From an uncultured Flaviramulus sp. (GTDB taxonomy: Bacteria; Bacteroidota; Bacteroidia; Flavobacteriales; Flavobacteriaceae): a stretch of 64,000 bases of DNA. Positions within the stretch are counted from its first letter, which is position 1; every line of letters starts with the position of its first letter. The notes under the pieces are model-generated. The model was given only the letters and a program-made list of their open reading frames with translations, was not told the origin of the DNA and searched no databases. The stretch is taken from NCBI GenBank assembly GCA_947495125.1, contig CANLXL010000003.1, forward strand, positions 1 through 64,000, read 5' to 3'. Positions 51,857-60,704 of the stretch are shown here, piece after piece. The position numbers and the translations under genes are program-made.

Positions 51857-51990
51857 TGTTTATACTTTTAATTAAATTCCTAATTCATTAAAGAAGTCAA
51901 TCAAGAATCATCGTTATATTTTTGGTTTTATCTATGAAAATATCTCTTTAAAGAATCTTTATTATCCAGCAGAAATAGAAGTGAAAACCT

Positions 51991-52048
51991 ATTAGAATTA
52001 ATTCAAGGCGATTCTTTCGTAACAAAAGGAATCACCTTGAATTCTAAT
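51991..52048 (-). terminator. Long hairpin between susD and the TlpA genes (third module)
   Basis: ATTAGAATT..ATTCAAGG.GATTC (51991-52014) pairs with GAATC.CCTTGAAT..TCTAAT (52029-52048) over about 20 positions with minor bulges. It begins within ten bases of the SusD stop codon. The tail on the leftward strand is not a clean T-run. It matches in position the hairpins after the other two susD genes. Confidence 0.6.
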
Positions 52049-52056
52049 AAATAATT

Positions 52057-53502
52057 TTAAGGATTCTGAACGAGTTCAGGGTTTCCTGACAATGCGTCTA
52101 TTGGTATTGGTAAAATGAATTGATTTGTAGAAGTTAAAGTAGGCTTTACTGATAGCGCATCAATATCGCCCAAAGTATGATAACGTACCAAATCAAACCA
52201 ATGCTCTGCATTTTCAGCATAAAGTTCTAAAACTTTTTCTTCTCTGATGTCTTCCAACAATGTAGCCAGATCAGATAGGGTTTTGGGTGCTACGCCAGCT
52301 CTATTTCTTATGTCGTTTAACCGCTGTAGTGCATTCGCCAAAGATCCGCCCGATCGCCTGGCTTCAGCCTCGGCAAATATTAAGTATATCTCACCCATTC
52401 TTAAGTTTTGAATCGCATTATTGTTTGTCGGTGCATTTGAACCAAGAAGTCCATTAGGGTATTTTCCAATATTTTCTTCTCCAATCGTTCCGGGGCCAAA
52501 GCCCAGCGAAAACCTTGGGTCATATCCTATTGCAAAATCAGCACTTCCATCGCCTGAAACACCATCTTGGTCATCGGCCAAGTTTATAAGCGTAACTGAA
52601 GGCTGCATATCAGATTTCACAAATTGATTCCCTTGATTCCCTTCAGTACCGCCAGTATACGCTGCCAACAGAGTCTCGCTGCCATAACGTGAAGCAAATA
52701 TATTACTATAGCTTGGATCCAAACTATAGCCATCTGTATTGTTGATTACGGCTAGAGCGTTAGATGCCGCGCTGGCAAAATCTCCTGCATACAACTGTAC
52801 CCTTGCCAAGAAAGCCCTTGCTGCAGTAGCACTGATGTAGAAATGCTCCCGACCGTTAGTCGCATTATCTGCTGCAAACTCTAAGTCGGCTAAAATAGCG
52901 CTATAGGCATCTTGTACAGAGTTTCTGGGAAAAGTACTATTATCTCTTATCGGAGTCAAACTCACTACAATACCTAATTGGGAATTCATATCGTAAAACT
53001 GCCCAAATGCACGTAAAAGGTTAAAATGTGACAACCCTCTAAAAAAACGAGCTTCAGCCAATAATTCAACTTGTCTTTCAGGGGTTACATTGGCATCACC
53101 ACGTTCTACAATCTCTATAAAAAAATTGGCTAAATTAATATTAAAGTAAAGATCTCTATACAATCCTGTTACAAAAAAACTATTAGGCAGGACCGAATTT
53201 GTGCTAAAAGGTAAATAATCAGGATTAGATTGCAAATAATCGATATATTGATCTGAAAGAGAATACAATTCCACCAAGCCTTCTCCACCCGCCCCAGCGG
53301 TACTTCCATAAGCACGATTTCTAAGTCCTGAATTATGTATACGGTTCAATACATTTAATGCAGAAGCTTCGTCTGTAATTACCGTATTTTCCAATAATTG
53401 ATTGTTTGGCACAACGTCATCGATACTACAGCTTACAGAGGCCAATAAGAAGACTAGACAAACAACATTCTTAATATGGGTTATATGTTTTGTATATTCC
53501 AT
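52057..53502 (-). CDS. SusD/RagB family outer-membrane lipoprotein
   Basis: A 481-residue SusD-type lipoprotein (signal LLASVSC). Core blocks are ASALNVLNRIHNSGLRNRAY, RQVELLAEARFFRGLSHFNL, LRAFGQFYDMNSQLGIVVSL, AARAFLARVQLYAGDFASAA and REEKVLELYAENAEHWFDLV. It pairs with the SusC encoded ten bases upstream. As in the second module, no hydrolases accompany it. The ligand is unknown. The protein resembles the SusD at 41920 more than the one at 15084, in line with duplication of whole modules. Confidence 0.93.
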   Translation of the reverse strand: MEYTKHITHIKNVVCLVFLLASVSCSIDDVVPNNQLLENTVITDEASALNVLNRIHNSGLRNRAYGSTAGAGGEGLVELYSLSDQYIDYLQSNPDYLPFSTNSVLPNSFFVTGLYRDLYFNINLANFFIEIVERGDANVTPERQVELLAEARFFRGLSHFNLLRAFGQFYDMNSQLGIVVSLTPIRDNSTFPRNSVQDAYSAILADLEFAADNATNGREHFYISATAARAFLARVQLYAGDFASAASNALAVINNTDGYSLDPSYSNIFASRYGSETLLAAYTGGTEGNQGNQFVKSDMQPSVTLINLADDQDGVSGDGSADFAIGYDPRFSLGFGPGTIGEENIGKYPNGLLGSNAPTNNNAIQNLRMGEIYLIFAEAEARRSGGSLANALQRLNDIRNRAGVAPKTLSDLATLLEDIREEKVLELYAENAEHWFDLVRYHTLGDIDALSVKPTLTSTNQFILPIPIDALSGNPELVQNP

Positions 53503-53512
53503 TTTATTTTGT

Positions 53513-56500
53513 TTAAAAGTTAAGATTTATTCCAAAATTCCAAGATTTGACATTAGGGTAGCTAATAGATCCAAAAGGATTATTTCCCGCCCCAGCGCTT
53601 CCAGGGTCTATCCCCGGATACTCCTTGATCCAGGTTATCAAGTTAGAACCGCCAACAAAAACACTGGCACTACTTAAGCCAAACATCTTTAAAGGTTCTA
53701 TTGGTAGGTTATATGTTAACTGGATATTGGATAATCTGATAAATGACCTATCATATATTCTGCGTGAATTTATTTGACTGTTGATGTCACTAAAAAAACC
53801 ACCTCTATAGACCAATCTTGAAAAACGTGCATCTGTGTTTGTAGGCGTCCACCTATCATTGGTAAATACGTCTATAATATTGGTCCTTGGATATGGGTTA
53901 ATAGGGCCTTGTTCGTTATATAATAGCTCACCACCTAATACATAGTTGAAGTATGCGGCCAGTTCAAACCCTTTGTAAGACAGCTTGGTATTAAACCCGC
54001 CAAAGAGGTCCGGCTCGGCATTACCTATTACTGCAAGGCCATCCTCGTCATTAATTACACCATCATTATTAATATCTTCATATCTATAGTCACCAGGACC
54101 CAAATTACCATATTGTGGTAACACATAGCTACCTGTTGGCGATGCCGCATTTAATGCATCTATTTCCTGCTGTGTTTGAAATATTCCCTCTACGTTATAT
54201 CCATAGATGACAAGAACAGGTTCACCGATCACATACGGTCGGAAACGACTATTGATGTATGTTGAAGGAAGTTTATCTACCGTATTCCTATTTTGTGAAG
54301 CATTGATACCTGCAGACCACTTGAAATTCTCATTTTTTAGAATGTCTCCACTCAACTCAATTTCAAACCCTTTATTGGTCATATCGGCAAAGTTACTTGT
54401 AAAAGTAGACAAACCTGTTTCTACAGGTATAGGAGTAGGCATTAATGCACCTGTTGTTTTTCTGTCGTATACATCAACACTTCCTCGAATACGATTGTTA
54501 AGAAAACTAAAGTCCAATCCGAAATTTACCTCATTGGTTTCTTCCCAACTTACATCAGGATTCGCCAGGGTATCACCCAGACCAACTGCAGGTTGACCAT
54601 TGTAAGTTCCACCCCATCTAAAACCAGGAGCAAACCCTTGTAAAAAAGCAAAGTCTTGCACATTGGTGCTACCCGTAAGCCCTACACTGGCTCTTAATCT
54701 TAATAGGTCTACTAGTTCAGATGCTTTCAAGAAATTTTCGTTGGCTATATTCCAGCTCGCAGAAGCCGATGGGAAAAAGGCAGATTTGTTCCCTGGAGGA
54801 AATTTTGATGATTTATCCTCCCTGGCTGTCAGAGTCAAAAAATACTTGGAGTCATAATTATAGGTCAAACGTCCAAACAAGGAGTTTAAACCAGAATCAA
54901 TTACGGAAGCACTAACATCTGCTGTGGTTGCGTTAGATGGATTTGTTAAAATTACATCATCTGGAAATCCTTGCAAATTAGTATTACTTCTGTCAGCACT
55001 TTCTCTTAACCAAGAATATCCTAATGAGGCCCCAACAGTATGTTTGCCAAAAGAATTGTTGTAGTTGGCCACAAGGTCTGTCGTGATATTACTATTAATA
55101 ACCAACTGATCCGAACCAAATGATTGATCAGATCCTGGTAAAGGAAGGCCAACAAATACGCCACGAGTAATTGTTGCCGGTCTAAAGGTATAATTATCGG
55201 TTACGAACAATCCGCCATTTACATCGGCTTTAATATTAAAGTTATCCGTAATATTAGCCTTAAAATAAACATTCCCCAAAACATTATAAGCTTTGGTATC
55301 ATTGGTATTGGCAGTGACACTGGCATAAGGCGAAGGTGCATTGTAAGGATAGAAAAATTCAAAAAAATCATCTATCTGTCTTAATATATGGTCGCCATTT
55401 TCATCAAAAACCGGCATATCCGGTCTATTGTTCAAACCTGAAAACGATGGACTAGCAAAAAACCCAGTACTACCTTGCTCTCTCTTTGTGTAGCTTAGGT
55501 TTAGGTTTGTTCCTGTTTCAAAGGTTTTGCTCAATTTACTATCTATAGACAACCTAAGGTTGTATTGCTTTAACTCATCTTCGATGACCATACCTTCTTT
55601 GTCGTTATAACCTACATTTAGGGAGTAGGCCGTAGATTCCGTACCTCCCCTTACTGATAGATTGTAGTTTTTGGTGTAAGCCGTTGGTCTGTAAATTACA
55701 TCTGCCCAATTGGTACTAACCGTTCCGAAACTACTTTCATTTAAGCCAGTGTACAAAAAATTGCTATCAAGATTGATCATATCACCAAATGGAAACAATA
55801 TAAAAGGATTTGATATCTGTCCATCCTCTAGGGCTTGTGATGTATTGCTAAAATAGGTATCCAAATAAGCTTTCCATTGTTCGGTATTTAAGTAATTATC
55901 CAAATCAATGGGCTCTGAAGCGGTAATTGTAGTAGAAAAAGACACTTTGGGCTTTGTTCCTCTTTTCCCTTTTTTTGTATTTACAATAATCACTCCATTG
56001 GCGCCTCTAGATCCGTAAATCGCTGTTGCCGCTGCATCTTTTAATACGTCAATACTTTCAACCTCGTTGGGATTGAGCGCCAATAAGGGGTTTAAAGGCT
56101 CTGTAAACCGAGTCTCATCATTTCTTGTTGTGTTTGGATTTACCTGAAAGGGAACCCCATCGATAACAAACAAGGGGTTGTTGTCACTACCCGAAAAAGG
56201 GGAGGTAAAACCTCGTATATTGATGTCTACATTGCCTGCAGGATCTCCTGTACTAGCCACTACATTAACCCCTTTTAATAATCCTGTTAATGATCTATCG
56301 AAGCTTACTTGGGCAACCCCCGTTTTAGCGAGATCATCACTTTTAACAGATGAAACGGCAGAAGTAACTTCTTCCCGCCTTTGTTGACCATATCCTATAA
56401 CCACTACTTCGTCTAACTCGCTTGAGCGTTCTTGCAATGCTATGGTTAAAGCTAGTTCATCTCCTGTTATTACTTGATTATGTGAACCAAAACCTATGCT

Positions 56501-57085
56501 CGATACTACCAAATAATACCCTACTTCAGCCTTAATAGAAAAGTTTCCATCAATATCTGTTGAGGTCCCTCTAATTATATAGTCACTTGAAACTCTTTCA
56601 CCAGATAGTTGTATACTAGATACATAAACTGTGGCTCCTGGTATTGGCATACCATTATTATCTAAAACACGTCCTGTAATAGTTATTTCTTGAAACGAAT
56701 CGGTTTTATCAGTAATAACAATAGTATTATTGGCGCCAAAGCTAAAATTGAAGGTTTTGTTGGATAAGCTTTGTTTGAGCAACGAATTAGCTCTAATAAC
56801 TCCTTTTTTAAGATTAACCTTTGGATAGTTATTGAACATTCCTGATTTATAAATAAATCGATAATCCGTTTGTTCTTTTATGATTTTAAAAACTTCATCG
56901 ACGGTTACTATCTTATCAGCATCTATACTAATTTTTACATTTTGTGATAGAAGATTTTCCGGCGTAAAGCCAAATGTTGAAAAACATAATAAGAAAATAA
57001 AAGTTCTCATAATGATTCTTAAAAGTCTTTTTCTAATCCCGGTAGTTATCGGGAAGAAAATCGCTTTGGTTAAATTAATTTCCAT
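53513..57085 (-). CDS. SusC/RagA TonB-dependent outer-membrane receptor with STN domain
   Basis: A 1190-residue receptor. Leader (cleavage near ENLLSQ), STN domain (about 50-125, KIVTVDEVFKIIKEQTDYRF), carboxypeptidase-like sandwich (about 135-215, ITGRVLDNNGMPIPG), plug with VIDGVPFQVNPNTT and KDAAATAIYGSRGANGV, and a barrel ending NFGINLNF. The upstream FecR and sigma genes complete a standard trans-envelope signalling unit. Its first 50 residues (MEINLTKAIFFP, TGIRKRLLRIIMRTFIFLLC) align with those of the second-module SusC. That supports the ATG at 57085 as the true start. Confidence 0.95.
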   Translation of the reverse strand: MEINLTKAIFFPITTGIRKRLLRIIMRTFIFLLCFSTFGFTPENLLSQNVKISIDADKIVTVDEVFKIIKEQTDYRFIYKSGMFNNYPKVNLKKGVIRANSLLKQSLSNKTFNFSFGANNTIVITDKTDSFQEITITGRVLDNNGMPIPGATVYVSSIQLSGERVSSDYIIRGTSTDIDGNFSIKAEVGYYLVVSSIGFGSHNQVITGDELALTIALQERSSELDEVVVIGYGQQRREEVTSAVSSVKSDDLAKTGVAQVSFDRSLTGLLKGVNVVASTGDPAGNVDINIRGFTSPFSGSDNNPLFVIDGVPFQVNPNTTRNDETRFTEPLNPLLALNPNEVESIDVLKDAAATAIYGSRGANGVIIVNTKKGKRGTKPKVSFSTTITASEPIDLDNYLNTEQWKAYLDTYFSNTSQALEDGQISNPFILFPFGDMINLDSNFLYTGLNESSFGTVSTNWADVIYRPTAYTKNYNLSVRGGTESTAYSLNVGYNDKEGMVIEDELKQYNLRLSIDSKLSKTFETGTNLNLSYTKREQGSTGFFASPSFSGLNNRPDMPVFDENGDHILRQIDDFFEFFYPYNAPSPYASVTANTNDTKAYNVLGNVYFKANITDNFNIKADVNGGLFVTDNYTFRPATITRGVFVGLPLPGSDQSFGSDQLVINSNITTDLVANYNNSFGKHTVGASLGYSWLRESADRSNTNLQGFPDDVILTNPSNATTADVSASVIDSGLNSLFGRLTYNYDSKYFLTLTAREDKSSKFPPGNKSAFFPSASASWNIANENFLKASELVDLLRLRASVGLTGSTNVQDFAFLQGFAPGFRWGGTYNGQPAVGLGDTLANPDVSWEETNEVNFGLDFSFLNNRIRGSVDVYDRKTTGALMPTPIPVETGLSTFTSNFADMTNKGFEIELSGDILKNENFKWSAGINASQNRNTVDKLPSTYINSRFRPYVIGEPVLVIYGYNVEGIFQTQQEIDALNAASPTGSYVLPQYGNLGPGDYRYEDINNDGVINDEDGLAVIGNAEPDLFGGFNTKLSYKGFELAAYFNYVLGGELLYNEQGPINPYPRTNIIDVFTNDRWTPTNTDARFSRLVYRGGFFSDINSQINSRRIYDRSFIRLSNIQLTYNLPIEPLKMFGLSSASVFVGGSNLITWIKEYPGIDPGSAGAGNNPFGSISYPNVKSWNFGINLNF

Positions 57086-57097
57086 AAATTTGTTGAT

Positions 57098-57184
57098 GTT
57101 AATTAGTTAAACATTTAGTTAATTAATACTAGTAGGGAATTGAAGGTTTAGTTTTAGCGGACATGACCCTCGTTCCCTTTTTTT
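57098..57184 (+). ncRNA. Candidate antisense RNA over the susC 5' end (third module)
   Basis: TTTG at 57065-57068 and TAAATTTG at 57085-57092 form a plus-strand promoter-like pair (16-base spacing, one short of the usual minimum). AGGGAA..GA.GG (57134-57146) pairs with CC.TC.TTCCCT (57167-57178), followed by seven T at 57178-57184 over the fecR stop codon. The stem keeps the layout of the second-module copy with a changed mismatch. A transcript of about 85 bases is predicted. Confidence 0.42.
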
Positions 57185-58340
57185 ACTTCCTAAGAAATAT
57201 AGTCTTGTTATTTATTTCATATTGAATATTGGTTAATTTGTTTATTAAAAAAAGAATATCTTCAATGTTCTGTTCTTTCCCAAAAGTTCCGGTAAATAAC
57301 TCAGATTCAATGTCTTTATCAACTATTATGACATCCATATCATACCATCTGGACAGTACTTTAAGAATTTCTTTAAGGGATTTGTCATTAAAATCAAAAA
57401 CACCACGTCTCCAAGAGGTTTCTCCTTTGGCATTCACAGCATGCACATAAATTATATTCGAAGCATCTGCAATTATAGTTTGTTGATCTGGTTCTAAAAT
57501 TTTACTATCAGAACTATTACCAACCTTCACAACACCTTCAACCAATGTGGTAAACACTTCGGTTTCGTCGTTATAAGCTTTTATATTAAATTCTGTTCCT
57601 AATACTTCCACTTCTTGTTTGCGGTGAATTACTTTAAATTTAGCTCCATCATGATCGGTACTCGGTGACACATCAAAATAGGCTTCGCCATAAACGAGCT
57701 CCACTTCTCTTATCTGACCTTGAATGAAGTTTTCCGGATATTTAAGTTGTGATTCAGAATTTAACCATATTTGTGTTCCGTCAGAAAGTTTAACAAAATA
57801 TTGTCCTCCTCTGGGAATGGTTAAATAATTATAGACTATATCGGATTTTGAATTGTTGGAGTTAGCGTAAATAATCTCTTCACCATTACTCTCTATATGC
57901 TCTGCTATATAGTCTTTTCCTTTTTCTAAGGTAACGTTAGTGCCATCTCCTAATGTAAGTGTTGCTTTATCTGTGCCTGTTTTAATATTGTTATTAACGA
58001 TTATTGGTGCTGTGTTTTGTGTAGTTTCTTCTTTAGTTAAAAAGAAATATCCCGCAGAAACAAATATCAAAATGGCAGCTGCGTATTTGAAGATGTTTCT
58101 CTGGTATAGCGGAATTACTTTTTTGATGCTTTTGTAAGGGCCAATTTTAACAGATGATTGAATTTTATCGTAAATTTTATCTTCTATTATTTCTTTAGAT
58201 TCAAAATTCTCCGGCCACTTTGTAATTTTTTGATGGCTTAAAAAAAAGTTATAAAGATTCTTAATTTCCTTTGTAGAGGCTTTCTCTTCTAGAAATTTAG
58301 AAATAAGATTTAGTAATTTGTTTTTATTTTTGGCGTCCAT
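57183..58340 (-). CDS. FecR-type anti-sigma factor
   Basis: A 385-residue FecR protein. The N-terminal cytoplasmic part spans about 1-82. A membrane helix lies near 86-103 (FKYAAAILIFVSAGYFFL). The FecR domain carries YNYLTIPRGGQYFVKLSDGT and IWLNSESQLKYPENF. The DUF4974 end has FDFNDKSLKEILKVLSRWYD and NNKTIFLRK. It is encoded 90 bases after the ECF sigma gene and 97 bases before susC, all leftward. It should hold that sigma factor inactive until the SusC STN domain signals. Confidence 0.93.
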   Translation of the reverse strand: MDAKNKNKLLNLISKFLEEKASTKEIKNLYNFFLSHQKITKWPENFESKEIIEDKIYDKIQSSVKIGPYKSIKKVIPLYQRNIFKYAAAILIFVSAGYFFLTKEETTQNTAPIIVNNNIKTGTDKATLTLGDGTNVTLEKGKDYIAEHIESNGEEIIYANSNNSKSDIVYNYLTIPRGGQYFVKLSDGTQIWLNSESQLKYPENFIQGQIREVELVYGEAYFDVSPSTDHDGAKFKVIHRKQEVEVLGTEFNIKAYNDETEVFTTLVEGVVKVGNSSDSKILEPDQQTIIADASNIIYVHAVNAKGETSWRRGVFDFNDKSLKEILKVLSRWYDMDVIIVDKDIESELFTGTFGKEQNIEDILFLINKLTNIQYEINNKTIFLRK

Positions 58341-58430
58341 TTTTCTATTTCCAACAGGTTTATATCTTAAAGTCGAAAAAAAAACCTAAACTACGTGCTC
58401 AAATTGTGATTTTTTAAAAAAAAAGAAATC

Positions 58431-59027
58431 TCACGTAATCATATCATGAAAAATAAAAGCAATTAACTCTAAGCTAACCGTATTACCTAGAGAAGATTTT
58501 AGGAGTTTTATGGCTTTCGCAATGTGCCCCTCAACAGTTCTTACAGAAATATTTAATTTCGAAGCAATTTCTTTATAGCTTAATTGCTCTTCTCTGCTTA
58601 GTTTGAATACTATTCTGCATTTTTCAGGAAGTTCATTTATAGCCAAATTTACATGTTCAATGAGCTCGTTATGGATTAACTTCGTTTCTGGGTTTGAATA
58701 TTGTAATCGTTTATCAAAGTTTTCTAACAATTCAACTTTAATAACTTTACTGTTTTTCCTAAAATAATCATATACTTTATAAATAGTACTTGTATAAAGA
58801 TAGCTTTTTAAGGACACCTTGATTTCTAATTTCCCTCGTTTACTCCATATATTAATAAAGATTTCTTGAATTATATCTTCGCAAACTTCTTTCTTTTTAA
58901 TGAGATTATAAGCGGCGAGATACATGGTTTCCCAATATTTTTTATAAAGGATTGCTAATGCTTCCTCATCATTTTTATTTAAACGAGTTATTAGTTCCTT
59001 ATCTGAAATTTTTTGGGTAATCGTCAT
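58431..59027 (-). CDS. ECF RNA polymerase sigma factor (Bacteroidota SusC-associated type)
   Basis: A 198-residue ECF sigma factor. Region 2 has EVCEDIIQEIFINIWSKRGK. Region 4 has LPEKCRIVFKLSREEQLSYK, then EIASKLNISVRTVEGHI. The start at ATG 59027 gives MTITQKISDKELITRLNKND, collinear with the second-module sigma factor after its MIITDDE start. It is the first gene of the third module. The 283-base gap upstream holds only the hairpin of the preceding TlpA cluster and AT-rich sequence. Confidence 0.92.
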   Translation of the reverse strand: MTITQKISDKELITRLNKNDEEALAILYKKYWETMYLAAYNLIKKKEVCEDIIQEIFINIWSKRGKLEIKVSLKSYLYTSTIYKVYDYFRKNSKVIKVELLENFDKRLQYSNPETKLIHNELIEHVNLAINELPEKCRIVFKLSREEQLSYKEIASKLNISVRTVEGHIAKAIKLLKSSLGNTVSLELIAFIFHDMIT

Positions 59028-59215
59028 TGTCCAATAGAGGTATTGGAAACAAAAGTATGTAAATAATATAATTAGAAGATGAAAAGTCTAACTATTAATA
59101 TTTAATAGCTGTAAAAACCAGTTGCTAAGCAACTAATACATAATGAGTTATAAATAATTAAAATTATTCTGTGAGGATGATAGAGCAAAGAGCTAGCTTA
59201 GAAATGTAAAGGTTG

Positions 59216-59238
59216 AAGGGAAGCCGTTTGCTTCCCTT
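59216..59238 (-). terminator. Terminator-like hairpin after the rightmost TlpA cluster
   Basis: AAGGGAAGC (59216-59224), loop CGTTT, GCTTCCCTT (59230-59238): a perfect nine-base-pair stem about 75 bases past the TlpA stop codon at 59311. The following leftward sequence is not T-rich, but the GGGAAG..CTTCCC core is like the terminator at 38025-38052. Confidence 0.55.
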
Positions 59239-59310
59239 TGTTAACTTCCTTTTAAGAATGACTAATTCGAACGCTTAAATTATATGAAATATTAAAAATG
59301 ATAGTGATAT

Positions 59311-60693
59311 TTATATCTTCATCTTATCGAACAATTCAATCAATTTTTCATCTGATGGTCTGGGTGCATTTGCCTGAACAATATTTCCATCAGGGTCTAA
59401 AAGAATAAATTGAGGGATTCCTCGAATTTTATAACCGTTTACAAATGGCGTATTAAAATCGTTATCTGTTATTAGTTGAATACCCCCTAATTCTTTTTCT
59501 TTAATCATTGCCTTCCATTTTTCCTTATCACTTTGCTTATCTGTTGAAATGCTTACAAAATGAATATTTTTATCATGATATTTTTCTTCGACTTTTTGTA
59601 AAAACGGAATTTCATATTTGCATGGCCCACACCAGGTTGCCCAAACGTCTATATACACATATTTGCCCTTTAAGTCATCTAATGAGGTCGTGCCACCCGC
59701 ATAATTTTCGTAATTCACAAATTTTGGGGAGGGTTGTCCCGGGTCTAAAACCTTTAAAGATTCAAACAATTCTTTTATACTAACTATATGACCTTCATTT
59801 GTTGATGCATTTAAAAATTCTTTTAGGTCTTTGTCTTTATCTTTAGACATTGGTAATCGCATAGAAATGCTTTTATACAACTCGGCATTTTTAATGATCT
59901 CACTTTTCACTTCTGCTAAGGCTTTTGCTTGTGCTTCAGGATAAGGCAACGAATCTTTTTGATAAAAACCATAGGCTTTTTCTCTTATGTTTTGACCAAC
60001 CATTTGTTGATAATCTGAGGAATACAAGTAATCCTCACCATTATCAAAAGTCATTTCAGATAATTCTTTTTTAAAAGCATCAGACGCTTTAAAGTCTCTA
60101 TTCTTACTTAAATAGCCATACATACGTTCATAGTTTGCTTTTTTAGCTAATCTGCTGTAATTAATCGCTCTTAATTCTTTGACTTTAAGGTCTTCCGGAA
60201 TATTCTTCACGACATCTAAATGCTGTTCTAAATCGTCTTGGAAGTCTTTTATTTTGGTTTCGAATGATGCTTCATCCATATTAAAACTGCCTTCTCTATC
60301 CATCATAAAATCGTATTCCTTTCCTGCTTTATAGGCAAAATAATTATTCAATTCTGCATAATCTCCCAGTATTTTTAAGGTATTTGAATGTTCTTTTGCA
60401 TCAACATTTAAACTAATGTTTGCTCCTTTAGACAAATAAGGTGAAAACCTCATCTGCTCAAAACGCAAATTATACAACCCGTTTTCTTCAATAAAAAGCG
60501 TATCTGAAAAAATCCCTGTGTCTTTAACATTAATCGTTTTTGAAAAACCATTTAAAGCGCTGATATTTAGTTCTCCGCCTTTAGTATTACTTATGTTTCC
60601 GGATAACAAAACGTAATCAATAGGCATTTCTTTTTTACAGGACCAAAGCACAACAAATGCTAATAGGTAAGTGATGGTTTTTATTTTGTTCAT
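59311..60693 (-). CDS. TlpA-like thioredoxin lipoprotein
   Basis: A 460-residue lipoprotein (FVVLWSC) with a DUF4369-like beta domain (DYVLLSGNISNTKGGEL), a helical middle and a thioredoxin domain with KYVYIDVWATWCGPCKYEIP and IRGIPQFILLDPDG. It is a close paralogue of the 460-residue protein at 49271. It is also related to its immediate upstream neighbour, 11 bases away. It is the last gene of a cluster of at least three TlpA genes that enters from the right edge of the window. A periplasmic thiol reductase is expected; its substrate is unknown. Confidence 0.92.
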   Translation of the reverse strand: MNKIKTITYLLAFVVLWSCKKEMPIDYVLLSGNISNTKGGELNISALNGFSKTINVKDTGIFSDTLFIEENGLYNLRFEQMRFSPYLSKGANISLNVDAKEHSNTLKILGDYAELNNYFAYKAGKEYDFMMDREGSFNMDEASFETKIKDFQDDLEQHLDVVKNIPEDLKVKELRAINYSRLAKKANYERMYGYLSKNRDFKASDAFKKELSEMTFDNGEDYLYSSDYQQMVGQNIREKAYGFYQKDSLPYPEAQAKALAEVKSEIIKNAELYKSISMRLPMSKDKDKDLKEFLNASTNEGHIVSIKELFESLKVLDPGQPSPKFVNYENYAGGTTSLDDLKGKYVYIDVWATWCGPCKYEIPFLQKVEEKYHDKNIHFVSISTDKQSDKEKWKAMIKEKELGGIQLITDNDFNTPFVNGYKIRGIPQFILLDPDGNIVQANAPRPSDEKLIELFDKMKI

Positions 60694-60704
60694 ATTTTTA
60701 GTAT

